Assembly: GCF_036324505.1 (NCBI RefSeq)
Contig: NC_086360.1
Coordinates: 3,059,546 to 3,123,545 of the forward strand
From: Eleginops maclovinus
Taxonomy: Eukaryota; Chordata; Actinopteri; Perciformes; Eleginopidae
Length of the DNA stretch: 64,000 nucleotides
Direction of reading: 5' to 3'
Below, in pieces: positions 43,101 to 52,008 of this stretch. The translations under genes were made by a program, and so were the position numbers. Each line of letters begins with the position of its first letter. The first letter of the stretch is position 1. The notes beneath the pieces were generated by a model. That model worked only from the letters and a program-made list of their open reading frames with translations. It ran no database searches and was not told the origin of the DNA.

Positions 43101-46100
43101 CAGCGCTCTGAAGCAGGACCCCATTTGCCGCACTGTTGCTGCTGCAAGGCGCTTGGTTTCTCATTTCAAAAAAAGCGCAAAGGCCACCACAGCACTTCAA
43201 GATAAACAGAAACAACAGAATGTTCCTCAGCATAAACTGATGCAGGATGTTGTCACCCGTTGGAACTCTGTTTATTTGATGCTCGATCGCTTGATCGAAT
43301 AGAAGGGGCCAGTTTCAGCCGTGCTCACAGATGACAGTGTGAGCAAACGGTCCGATCGTGACCTGGAGCTATCCACATCACAGTGGCGCACAGCAGAGGA
43401 CATTGTCGCTGTTCTTAAACCAATGATCACTCTGACAGAGCTTTTGTCCCAAGAAAATAATGCATCCCTGTCTGCCACTGTCCCCATGCTTATGAATATT
43501 AAAAAAAGACATTTGGTGGTGCATGCGGACGACAGTCGAACCACAAAGATCATCAAGACTACGCTGTCCGAGGAGATGGACAGGCGATGGGAGCTTAAAG
43601 GGCCAGGGCTGGAAAGAAGTATGTCATGTCATTTTGCACTAGTTCCAGGCTGTTGCGATAAGTTTAATTATTTATTTATTTTATCCTGATTCCCGAGTGT
43701 AAACGTTGAATTAAAAGCCAAGAAATAGGTTCTTAACTGAGCGATAAAGGCATGTTTTGGCACGTTGTTGTTTTTGAAGCCATTTTGTTCCGATTTTATG
43801 TGAACTGTTCTGATGTTTAATATGCTCAGTTTCGTTCATCTGGCTTTAAATAAATAAAGGTATTTGTTTCACACCTACCATGTTTTTTGAGCTCTTTTGT
43901 TTGAAACATATAAAGCTGCTATCTGGAAAAAAAAGGTTCGACTATCAGTCGACTACGGCAAAATCTGACGAATCAGATTCGACTATGAAAATCCTTAGTC
44001 GAAAACAGCCCTAATTGAGATGAACTTTTGTTATTGACCAAATACTTATTTTCCACAATAATTAGAAAATAAATTCTTTAAAAATCCTACAATGTGATTT
44101 CCTGGATTTGTTTTTCTCATTCTGTCTCTCATAGTTGAGGTATACCTATGATAAAAATGACAGGCCTCTCTCATCTTTTTAAATGGGAGAACTTGCACAA
44201 TTGGTGGCTGACTAAATACTTTTTTGCCCCACTGTATATGTCCTTTGCCCCTGGATATTTCTGCAATGGAAACTGGTCGTTAGATCCCTGTTTCTATAAA
44301 GACAAGGAGGACATGCACATAAGCATTATTTTCGCTGAGAACAACAATTACATGTGTTGTCTCTTTGTTTATACATTATTATTCTATTCACCATGCTGAG
44401 GTGCAGATACAAAACAACCAAACGTCAAAATTGTTTGATAGTTCTGAATTTCCATCAGACACTTTGTTTCCTGTTTTTCAAATTCAAACTTATTTACCTG
44501 CCGTCTGCTGTTGTGACCAAATAAAGGTCCCTTTGGCTGCTTTGATTAATCGGGTCTTCACACCTCCAGTGGTGCGAGGAGAGCCATTGTTAAATTTGAT
44601 CATGGCTTTACAAAACCCTGCGCCTACATGCTTCAGTTACTGCGTTTCTTTTTATAAAGGACACTCCGATCCTACAATATCTTTCCTTTAGAAGTACATA
44701 AAGGATTTCACAAGAAATCTGGGGAGGCTGCTTTCTGTTTTTATGGCCCCAAACTGTGGAACAGCCTCCCCTTGGGTCTTAGAACTGCAAACTCCCTTGG
44801 AATTTTTAAAACTACATTTAACATTTGGGGTTGTTTTGAGTGGTATCACTGTTCATGTTTGATTGTTTTATGATTGAACTCTTTCTATTTGTTTTTAGAA
44901 CTTGTTTTTAAATATTAAATATATCCCATACTCTTTATTTAAAATATATATATATTATTCTTTCTTTTTTATGTATCTTGTCTTAGCTGCATCTTGCATG
45001 CCAGGTTCTATTTAAATGAAGTGTATTATTATTATTATTATTGTGATTGTCTGGTAAAAATTAAGCGTGCACCAGTGTCCTGATGATGCTCATCCAGCAG
45101 TGGTTGTGTGCAGGCGCTGGGTGCTGCAGCAGATCCTGCGTCAGAGCTCTGTAGCGGGCCGCAGCAAGAAGCCTCAGCAGAGCGAAGCGGACGCAGAGAG
45201 GAGCCAGCAGCTCAGCGAGCATCTGGCCCGCACACTCCACCAGGAGATGAAGGTGTGCTCCGACGCCGCCTGCCGTTACCCCAGCAACTACAACGCATGG
45301 TCCCACCGCATCTGGGTGCTGCAGCACATGGCCCACGGCAACGTCAAGGTAGGATGAAGAAGAGATGATTTTTGTATACAGCTCCGGAAAAAATGAAGAG
45401 ACCACTCTACATGTTTCTTAAATATTTATCTCTATATGTTTGGCAGCCAGTCCAGTGTCTGTTGAATTCCAACTCAGAGAAATGTTGTCAGTAGTTTTAT
45501 AGAATACAATAAAATAAAAAAGAAATCATTTAACTGAAAGACGTACCTATAAATACTAAAACCAGAGAAAATGATAATGCTGAAGTGGTCTTTTAATTTT
45601 TTCCGCAGGTGTATATCAAGGTATACTAAATTATTCAGCTTTGGAAGAAGTAATCAGTTCCACAGTATATTATCTTTTGGATATTGTTGTTGAAACAGTT
45701 ATTCAATAAAGTTTTTGAAAGATTTCGACACATTCTCATCAACACCGTAAATCAATATTTGCGCAGAACTGATCGGGTTTCTGGTACAGATCGGGTAATG
45801 ACACAGACAGGAAGTAAACACTAAAGGGAACAGCAGAAGAAGACAGACAGGAAGTAAACACTAAAAGGTACACGGTATTCTCGTGATTGAACGAAGTTAG
45901 ACTGAAGCACTCTAAGTCAATTAACGTTAAAGGGTCTTTTAGCATGTTTCTATCAGTGACCGTGATGTTATGTTTAATGTTTGTTCCCTTGTATCTGTCT
46001 TAATATTTGTCCTTGTTTGAAGTTGCAAATGGAGCTGCTGTGAAGCACGTCAAATGTCAAACTTGACCTGACAATAAATGATTATCCAATGTATCGTATC

Positions 46101-49100
46101 GCAGGTTTTCCATGATGAGCTGTCCTCCATGCGCCTGTGGGTGTCCATGCACGTGTCCGACCACAGCGGCTTCCACTACCGTCAGTTCCTGCTCAAGGAG
46201 CTGATTACTGAGGTCTCCCAGACTCCAGCTTCCACCTCTTCCCCCCAGCAGCGGTGCAGCACAGCCCCCAGCAGCAGCAGCCCCCCCCATCACAGCCACA
46301 GCCAGGCCAACGGGGAGCTGTCAGAAGCAGAGGCAGCAGCTGAGGAGGAGTGGCAGCTCAGCGTCAACACGGTCCTTCAGCTGCTCCACCAGGAGATGGA
46401 GCTTTGCTCAGACCTCATCCAGTCCTTCCCCGGGCATGAGACCCTCTGGAGTCACAGGTGAACCCTGAGAGGGGGGCAGTAACAGACACTTGACAATTTG
46501 CAGGGACCTATCTGTTGCTTTTCTTTGCTGCTGTTGGGGTTTTCACATTTAAAAGATCTGACTATTTACGACCAGAATTGTAAAGGTACTAAGTACAATT
46601 GCTCAGGGTCTTTATTTAAGTACAATTTTGAGATGCTTCACTTGAGTATTTCAATGTTCTGCTACTTTGCATTTCTACTCCACTACAATTCAGAGGTAAA
46701 TGGTGTACTTCTACTGCACTACATTTATTTAGTCCCTTTAGTTACTTTACAGATCTGGATTAATGATGGTAAATATAATCAGCCCTTAAATCAGACTTTA
46801 GTTCACCTGGAGTAAATCCAGCAGCTACCCTGCAGTATACAAAGCCATTCAAACTAGCTCTGTTTTGCAATGAAGCCGGCTTTCGATAAGATTTCGATGG
46901 CGGGGACGAGGTATGCGACTTTTTGCCTGCGGAGTTTGCATGTCAGCTCGTCTTTTACATGCTCAAAATGATCCCAGACTTTGAGATTTCCTCACCAAGA
47001 AAATGACCTTGATGAGCAATGAGCAGCTCTGAATGAAGTGTGAGGGTCCTCAGCCGACGCTTGAAAAGACAGTGGCCAGATGGATTTGTATTTAATTTAC
47101 CACCACTAGACTTTTTTAAAACTAAAAATTGTTCGACTAAGGCAACTAACGTGTAGTCGGATTTTTCGGTGATTAACAAAGTGTCGGAATATGGCCAATC
47201 ATTCAGAAGTCATGTCATAATACAATAAAAAGCCATGTTTTCTGTAGTTCAGAACTCTGGTCCAGGTAGATTGCGAATAGTGGTGGGGTAAATAATCGAT
47301 ACAGCATAGCAGAGATGGGACCAAGTCACAAGTCAGTCCCAAGTCTTAGCAGTCAATTCCAAGTCATGTCCCAAGTAAAGACAGAGAACGGCAAGTCTAT
47401 TCCAAGTCCGAGTCACATCAAAGCCAAGTCGAGTCTAATTTTATAAATACAGATTGAAATATGTTCAATGTTTCTGTATTGAAATCTTTTACGATATACA
47501 CATGCGCCCTAAGACCTTCAAAGTATAGAGAGTGAATATTGGGTTTGAATTGTATTAGCACGGAAGGTGTGTGTCTGTCTGTCTGTCTGTCTGTCTGTGC
47601 GACAGAAATCAGTACAGTCATCAGGAAAATGTATTTTTCTCTGGTTGTGCCTCCGTGAGTGAGACAGACAGACAGACAGACAGACCCTTTCCGCGGCGCA
47701 ATTGCATCTTTTCCGTAGGTGAAATCCGGGAAAACCGTGAATATTAATGAGGGGATAACCGGGGATTATCCAATCACGTTGGTTAAATCCCTGATCCAAT
47801 CCAAAAAGGCCAAAATCTGCCACATGATTGCATCGCTTGCGCTTGCCTGCCGGTTCTCGCACTTTACGGTCTTCGGGGCTTCGCAAGTTGGCATTGCAGG
47901 GAAGGTTGTCCAAGATCAGGAAATTTAGTTTTTGACTCGAGTCATGTCAAGTCATTACAAGTAAAAGAGGCAAAGTCCGAGTCAAGTCTCGAGTTATCAG
48001 TACTCAAGTCCAAGTCGAGTCGCAAGTCATGCCGAATTTGATCAAGTCAAGTCTGAAGTCATAAAAATCATGACTCGAGTCCAAGTCATGTGACTCAAGT
48101 CCACATATCTGCAGCATAGTATGGCGATACTTTGCGTGGCGATATTGTATCGATACATGGACGCCAAGTATCAATATTTTATTCTATAAACTATTCATAC
48201 TGGAAATCCAAATGAAAGTTTTTGGTAACAATTGCTTTTTCAATCCACTAGATGGTGCTGAGCTTTTTCTTGTGCGGTCATGGCCATGGCTAAAGTCAGT
48301 GGGATTGGCAGGAAGTTAAAACAAAGATGGAGTCAGCGGAGAAAGAAATCAGAAATGTGCCATATCGCAATATATCGTATCGCAATACTTAGCATCTCGC
48401 AGAATCGCAATACGATCGTATCGTGGGGACCCTAGTGATTCCCACCCCCTACTTGCCTACACTACCGCCCATTACCGTTTCATTTATTTTCTGTCCTCCC
48501 GTTATGCAGATAGTCGAAGAACTTAAAGGTCCCCTATTATGCAAAATGCACTTTTTGCTGTCTTTCATACATACATGTGTCCCTGGTGTGTAAGGAGACT
48601 CACAGTGTCAGAAAATACAACCCTCTCTCTTCCTCCTTACCCACATCTCTAAAAACGGGGGTACAAACGAGCTGATCCAGATTTGCTGTTCTTATGACGT
48701 AATGAGGAAAATGTGAGCTGACTTTACATTAAACTCCAGGCAACGTCCCGCCCACGTGACAAATCTCAACCTATCGTCCCCCATATACAGACAGCGAGCT
48801 GAATCCCCTCTGTTCTGGAAGTATTATGGTCTGTGTTTACATTAGCAAGCATCGCTAACGCTGTACTGGAGAGACTGTGTGTAATATAAAGGTCCTGTCC
48901 TTGTGGTAAACCGAGAGAGAAACGTTTGAGCTCCATACTGTTTCAGAAATAATGCTGGATGTGGTCTTGAACATAATATGGCGTTTAATCACGGCAGCGT
49001 TCAGCTGAGTTTCTCCAGGTAGAAAACTCTCTTCAGAGGAGAAATCATGACGCTCCAAAGGGGCGTGGCCAGCAGCAGCTCCAAAGGGGCGTGGCCAGCA

Positions 49101-49855
49101 GCAGCTAGTTCATTTAAAGCTACAGTCACAGAATCAGCACTTCAGGAACAGGGCTGAAATAGAGGGGGATGAGGCATGCTACAATGGGGGATCTGTTTGA
49201 TATTTTGAGCAAAACATTTCAGACATGTTTTGTATAGATATGGATAGGTATAGACCTATAATATATTGTTCAAATAATAGGAGAGCTTTTAAAAAACGCA
49301 AGTAACGAGATAATTTCCTTCTCGGTAACTGTAATGTAATTAATACTGTTTTCAACAGTAACGCGTTACATGACTGCTTTTCAGACAAATGTAATCTGAT
49401 TTCTTTGACATGTTACTTGGTAGCCCCCAGCACTGGTCATAACCAAATGTGTTTCCATCCCTTCTAGGAGGCACGTCTTCTACTTGTGGCACCACTGGAG
49501 GAGGGACCAGCAGCAGCTGTGCAGCACAAACCAAGAGAGCAGTTCGCCGGTCCTCGGCAGTAATGGTGGCCCGGGCCCCCACACGCTCAACGCCCAGAGC
49601 TCTGCAGGCGGGGGGGGCAGTGTGAACGGACAGGGCTGCGCTGCTGAAGCTATGGAGGTAGACAGGGCGTCCTTGCCAGACCCGCGGGACAGCAAGCGCC
49701 TAAAGACAGGCGTCCTGCTGCCTAGCCCCCCCGCCCTGCCCTCTGAGCCCAGCTTTGTGAGCGGCGTTCTGGACGGCTGCTGCAACCCTGAGCAGAGACG
49801 CTTCGCACTGGCCTACAAGAAGTGGTTAGACACTGTTATCAGTCAGCAGCCCTGA
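36235..49855 (+). CDS. ptar1: PTAR1, protein prenyltransferase alpha subunit repeat-containing 1 (seven exons)
   Basis: Joined exons give 467 codons plus stop, with consistent phases and GT-AG at every intron. Prenyltransferase-alpha (PPTA) repeats are visible at [14 protein letters not shown] (about 98-111), [14 protein letters not shown] (about 135-148), [14 protein letters not shown] (about 201-214), [15 protein letters not shown] (240-254) and [18 protein letters not shown] (about 332-349). PTAR1 is known as the alpha subunit of GGTase-III. With RABGGTB it geranylgeranylates already farnesylated YKT6 and also FBXL2, supporting Golgi SNARE function. The human protein is about 400-430 aa. 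The extra length here is a Ser/Pro/His- and Glu-rich insert after repeat four (about 258-305) and a Gly/Ser-rich segment in exon 7. Introns hold most of the locus length and many transposons. No frameshift or stop was found. Confidence 0.96.
36321..37999 (+). other. PTAR1 intron 1
   Basis: It contains a LINE-like 3' tail ending in a (TTA)n microsatellite (about 37080-37199). The rest shows nothing recognised. Confidence 0.7.
37152..37199 (+). repeat. (TTA)n microsatellite at a LINE-like 3' end
   Basis: Sixteen TTA units follow GGGGCCTTGGGTCTATATAA. This junction resembles the tails of L2/CR1-type LINEs in fishes, whose 3' ends are short tandem repeats. Only the tail is left, so the clade is uncertain. 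Confidence 0.75.
38000..38169 (+). CDS. ptar1: PTAR1 exon 2
   Basis: Preceded by CTCCCTCAG and followed by GTAACT. It encodes [14 protein letters not shown] through [14 protein letters not shown], the most conserved N-terminal block of PTAR1. Confidence 0.95.
38240..38466. mobile_element. Tc1/mariner-type MITE in PTAR1 intron 2
   Basis: The ends CAGCTCTGGAAAAAATTAAG and the inverted CTTAATTTTTTCTGGACCTG are flanked by TA on both sides. It is 227 bp with no ORF. A sister copy lies in intron 5 (45379-45611). Confidence 0.85.
39309..39375 (+). CDS. ptar1: PTAR1 exon 3
   Basis: Acceptor TCTCTTAG, donor GTACAG. It encodes [20 protein letters not shown] plus NVR, the first PPTA-type repeat. Confidence 0.93.
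39542..39638. mobile_element. hAT-type MITE remnant next to PTAR1 exon 4
   Basis: CAGTGTTGGGGG at the left and GCCCCAACACTG at the right form TIRs around a 97-bp core. It ends 30 bp before exon 4, so it overlaps the expected branch-point region. Confidence 0.6.
39669..39773 (+). CDS. ptar1: PTAR1 exon 4
   Basis: Acceptor TGTTGCAG, donor GTAAGA. It encodes [20 protein letters not shown] through KSPETWIHR. Confidence 0.95.
40811..41833 (+). pseudogene. Tc1 transposase, full length with one nonsense codon
   Basis: A 340-codon frame, the standard Tc1/Sleeping Beauty length. Residues 1-110 are the paired-like helix-turn-helix DNA-binding region ([24 protein letters not shown]). The DDE catalytic triad is intact: D153 (WSDETK), D244 (HDNDPKHT) and E279 ([11 protein letters not shown]). 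These are the same positions as in Sleeping Beauty. The only defect I see is a TAA at 41042-41044 (codon 78), where relatives have lysine (AAA). The frame is otherwise continuous, so this copy died recently or its stop is a single-base polymorphism. The stop codon at 41831-41833 overlaps the target site of the nested hAT. Confidence 0.93.
41837..44013 (+). mobile_element. Defective hAT element nested in the Tc1
   Basis: The ends TAGGACTG and CAGCCCTA are 8-bp inverted repeats with one mismatch, and an identical 8-bp TSD ATTGAGAT lies at 41829-41836 and 44014-44021. Subterminal repeats of TTCGACTA are found at both ends. Length is 2.18 kb, shorter than an autonomous BED-type hAT, because the 3' part of the transposase is missing. 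Confidence 0.95.
42212..43689 (+). pseudogene. BED-finger (ZBED/Ac-like) hAT transposase, broken and 3'-deleted
   Basis: Exon 1 (42212-42352) encodes a BED zinc finger (CKLCEQVL...GYHLKR) but has TAG at codon 10 (42239-42241). A GTAAGG donor and a TTTACAG acceptor frame a 99-bp intron. Exon 2 is off by one base at its start, where a missing C in the LHPQ region would restore phase. It then runs through [27 protein letters not shown] and TRWNS, all hAT core motifs. A second TAG interrupts at 43300-43302. The frame ends at 43689 without the hATC dimerisation domain. Two nonsense codons, a frameshift and a deletion make it inactive. Confidence 0.9.
44690..45044 (+). mobile_element. L2-type LINE 3' fragment with (ATT)n tail, PTAR1 intron 4
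   Basis: A short coding relic, [20 protein letters not shown], matches the C-terminal end of L2-type reverse transcriptases (compare NLWNDLPLHIRQAPSL near 23.7 kb). It is followed by an AT-rich 3' UTR and a short ATTATT array. It is strongly 5'-truncated. Confidence 0.75.
45114..45348 (+). CDS. ptar1: PTAR1 exon 5
   Basis: Acceptor GTGTGCAG, donor GTAGGA. It encodes [10 protein letters not shown] through [14 protein letters not shown]. The Ser/Lys/Gln/Glu-rich middle replaces a variable stretch of the human protein. Confidence 0.95.
45379..45611. mobile_element. Tc1/mariner-type MITE in PTAR1 intron 5
   Basis: CAGCTCCGGAAAAAATGAAG and its inverted partner ending CAGGTG are flanked by TA. 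It starts only 30 bp after the exon 5 donor and is in the same orientation as the intron 2 copy. Confidence 0.85.
46105..46457 (+). CDS. ptar1: PTAR1 exon 6
   Basis: Acceptor ATCGCAG, donor GTGAAC. It encodes [15 protein letters not shown], then a low-complexity Ser/Pro/His/Glu-rich insert (codons for about residues 258-305), then the start of the fifth repeat. Confidence 0.95.
46575..46860 (+). mobile_element. 5' part of an 'AAGTACTTTTACT' MITE, PTAR1 intron 6
   Basis: It shares TTCAGAGGTAAATGGTGTAC and TCTGGATTAATGATGG with the 11.6-kb copy, including the unique interior, but it stops abruptly and lacks the minisatellite half. Confidence 0.75.
47272..48470. mobile_element. Older hAT-type MITE interrupted by the 47310-48111 element
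   Basis: The left part (GTGGTGGGGTAAATAATCGATA) and the right part (GGCGATACTTTGCG through TATCGTGGGGACC and CCCACCCCC) become contiguous if the inner element and one TSD copy are removed. GATA/CGATAC motifs recur near both ends. End positions are approximate. Confidence 0.55.
47310..48111. mobile_element. hAT-type MITE of the 'AAGTC' family, 802 bp
   Basis: It starts CAGAGATGGGACCAAGTCAC and ends with the inverted GTGACTCAAGTCCACATATCTG. A perfect 8-bp TSD CAGCATAG lies at 47302-47309 and 48112-48119. The arms are arrays of degenerate CAAGTC words. The centre (about 47565-47690) holds a (TCTG)n array and its inverted (ACAG)n counterpart. No transposase. Confidence 0.9.
48518..49200. mobile_element. 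Dispersed non-coding repeat (MITE-like), PTAR1 intron 6
   Basis: It starts TTAAAGGTCCCCTATTATGC, similar to the element at 617. It contains a 27-bp tandem duplication at about 49051-49106 (TCCAAAGGGGCGTGGCCAGC twice). The right end is not certain. Confidence 0.45.
49300..49435. mobile_element. hAT-type MITE end adjacent to PTAR1 exon 7
   Basis: AGTAACGCGTTACATGACTG and GCCCCCAGCACTG belong to the same family as the 39.54-kb remnant. It stops 32 bp before exon 7. Confidence 0.5.
49468..49855 (+). CDS. ptar1: PTAR1 exon 7 (terminal)
   Basis: Acceptor CCTTCTAG. It encodes [16 protein letters not shown], a Gly/Ser-rich stretch, the AMEVD and KRLK motifs also present in human PTAR1, and the C-terminal [12 protein letters not shown] block. 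TGA at 49853. Confidence 0.95.
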
Positions 49856-51301
49856 AAGAGACCACTGAGCCCCATCGAGTTGCCTTTAGACACAGATTTA
49901 CGATCAGCTGACTAATGGTGTGTCAGATGCAGCGCGGCCACTCTCCTTTATTCTGAGAGCGCGAGGAAGTTTGACGACGCTAAGTCTGTTCTTCCCTCTG
50001 AAACATCTGGATTCTCTTGAGCTTCATCTGAGCCAGCACCCCTTCAGAATGGAAATGTTCACTGCGTGGCCACCACGGGTCACCTCAGGTCAAACTGCCA
50101 CTGCTTCCTTCAGTGGCAGTTCGGCATTCTTCTGCACATCTCACTTTGTTTCAGTATTTCAGAAACGAAATGCAGCTGCCACAGGAGGAGCACAAAGCAG
50201 AATGTGCATGCATTCTAACTCACTTAAAAACCTCACTTAACAAAGGAAATAATCATAAATAAATAGAGTAGGATTAATAAATGACACAATAAATTGTCAC
50301 ATAATTATTAAACCTCAATTTATTAATATGAATTGTTATTTATTACTTGTATTTTACAGTAACAGTTTTCTTTGAGTTTTCTTCTCCTTTCAAATGTCTT
50401 AATTCTAAAGTGGAAGCTGAGGGGGAATATGATAAAAAGGAACAACAATAGGAAAACTTCACTTTGCATTGTTTAGGTTCCAGCGTTTTTCTCAATGGGA
50501 CATGAGACTGTTTCTCAAGAGACCTGACGCAGAGGATCATGGGACATCTCTGCCCTCATTTGTTGCAGTGACAGTGTTCAAGCACATCCCGGTTTTCCTT
50601 CAAACTTCTTAAATTTCCTTTCTGAAGGTGGTAACATTTATTAATCATGTCATTTTCTCTCCTTTCCCTCTCTGTGGGTCCTTGGTTTGCTGCTCCTGGT
50701 CGATTTCACTGCTGAATACTTTCAGTGACTCCTATCTATGTAGCTAAGTGCTAAGTTACAGTAGCTTGCAACAGAAAGCCAAAAAAAGCTATTAGTTAGC
50801 GGAATAAAACTTTATGTTTACCATGTGTGGAGTCCTAGCTAACTTGCAAAGTCGTACCTTCTGGCAACCTGAAGCACTTAATATATAAGCAGAGAAATGT
50901 TAGCTTTAGCAGTTTAGTGGCACTGATGTTTGACTTGAAGGATAAAGAGCGGGGGAAGTGCCCTCCCCACCCGACATTCTCTGGTGCTACATGCTGCCGT
51001 TTCTATACCTACTTCATCTGTTACAGGTGTGTAGTGTGTAACACTGAACAGCACTTTGGACTATTTGATGATTATAGGCAATCATTGTTTGTGGGGTACC
51101 ATTGCTAACTATTTTTGAACATATTGTCTTTTATTTTGCACCATGCTTGTTAACAATTAGTCCTATCTGCTTTGTGTTACTACCTTGTACAAAAATAGAG
51201 GTAACAGGAAAAAGGTCATGGTCTACCTTCTGTATTTGTGTTAAGGATTAACTTATAACACTCTTTAAGAGTTGTGACATGCTGCACAGTCCACCCCTTC
51301 A
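49856..51301 (+). other. PTAR1 3' UTR and downstream flank
   Basis: The 3' UTR must start here. Nothing repeat-like is evident before 51.3 kb. Its end is probably at the AATAAA cluster near 50.26-50.29 kb, but longer isoforms are possible. Confidence 0.6.
50258..50293 (+). terminator. ptar1: Candidate PTAR1 polyadenylation signals
   Basis: Three AATAAA hexamers (50258, 50276, 50288) lie about 400 bp after the stop. No GT-rich element stands out, and the cleavage site is not known. Confidence 0.5.
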
Positions 51302-51802
51302 ATAGAGTGGTGCAGTAACAGAAGTTAGCATCGCAAGGGCTCCCTCAATTAAAAGCAATGGGATTATAAAGATAGAAAATAAGATCCATCAAAAGTAATT
51401 GATACTTACACATGTGTTCTGCAGGATAATCTCCACTTTATGATTTTTTTTAAGCTTAAATGCAATAATCAGAAGTAAAAAGCTAACGTTAGTCTATAAG
51501 CTACAGCACAGTCACTTGACTTCACATCAGCGCTACGCTAAAGGCGGCTAATGTTAAGTGTAAATGGACTCATTTGGACGCTTGTAAGAAGCAGCTGTTT
51601 TTGTGACATAAAAGCTTCCGAAATTCACCAGGGAGGTATTTAAGGAATTATGTTGTGTTGTTAAACAACATTCAAACATCTCTTCAGCTTGTGTTAATCA
51701 CAACCAAAAAGACTTCCAATAAACTCCTTAGACGAGGGATCCGGAAGTGGTAACGTGCTAACTAATTTCTGGGATTTTGGACTAAATCCTGCACCACTCT
51801 AT
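51302..51802. mobile_element. MITE with 14-bp perfect TIRs
   Basis: ATAGAGTGGTGCAG at the left is perfectly inverted at the right end (CTGCACCACTCTAT). The interior has TTAGCATCGCAAGGGCTCCC, CAGGATAATCTCCAC and AAGGCGGCTAATGTTA blocks that also appear at about 9.95-10.26, 13.64-13.99, 53.87-54.05 and 63.34-63.49 kb. This is therefore the most complete local copy of a five-member family. No TSD is evident. Confidence 0.7.
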
Positions 51803-52008
51803 AATGTAGAAGGTGAAAATGCTAGCGCCTCTTTCCACACCGTCTCATCTGTATTAATAAGGGAAGAATGGTGTATTAGAAAAATATAATGGACGTCAGT
51901 TGGAATAGGATCCATTATGGGCCCTTCTCACTATTTGTTTAGCTTTGTCAATGACTATATCGGCACACAAGGTAACAACATACATTAACGGAGGAGTTTG
52001 TTACATTA

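Larger units (their letters stand above)
40446..44234 (+). mobile_element. Tc1/mariner transposon in PTAR1 intron 4, split by a hAT
   Basis: The ends CAGTGGGGCA...TATTTAGTCAGCCACC are inverted at the right end and flanked by TA (40444-40445 and 44235-44236). The TIRs continue imperfectly for about 100-200 bp. Without the inserted hAT the element is about 1.6 kb, the normal Tc1 size, with one transposase gene. It is on the same strand as PTAR1. Confidence 0.95.

Noticed and set aside
42212..43689. Functional ZBED-type host gene in PTAR1 intron 4
   Set aside because: Two in-frame TAG codons, a one-base frameshift at the intron junction and loss of the hATC domain, within clear hAT termini.
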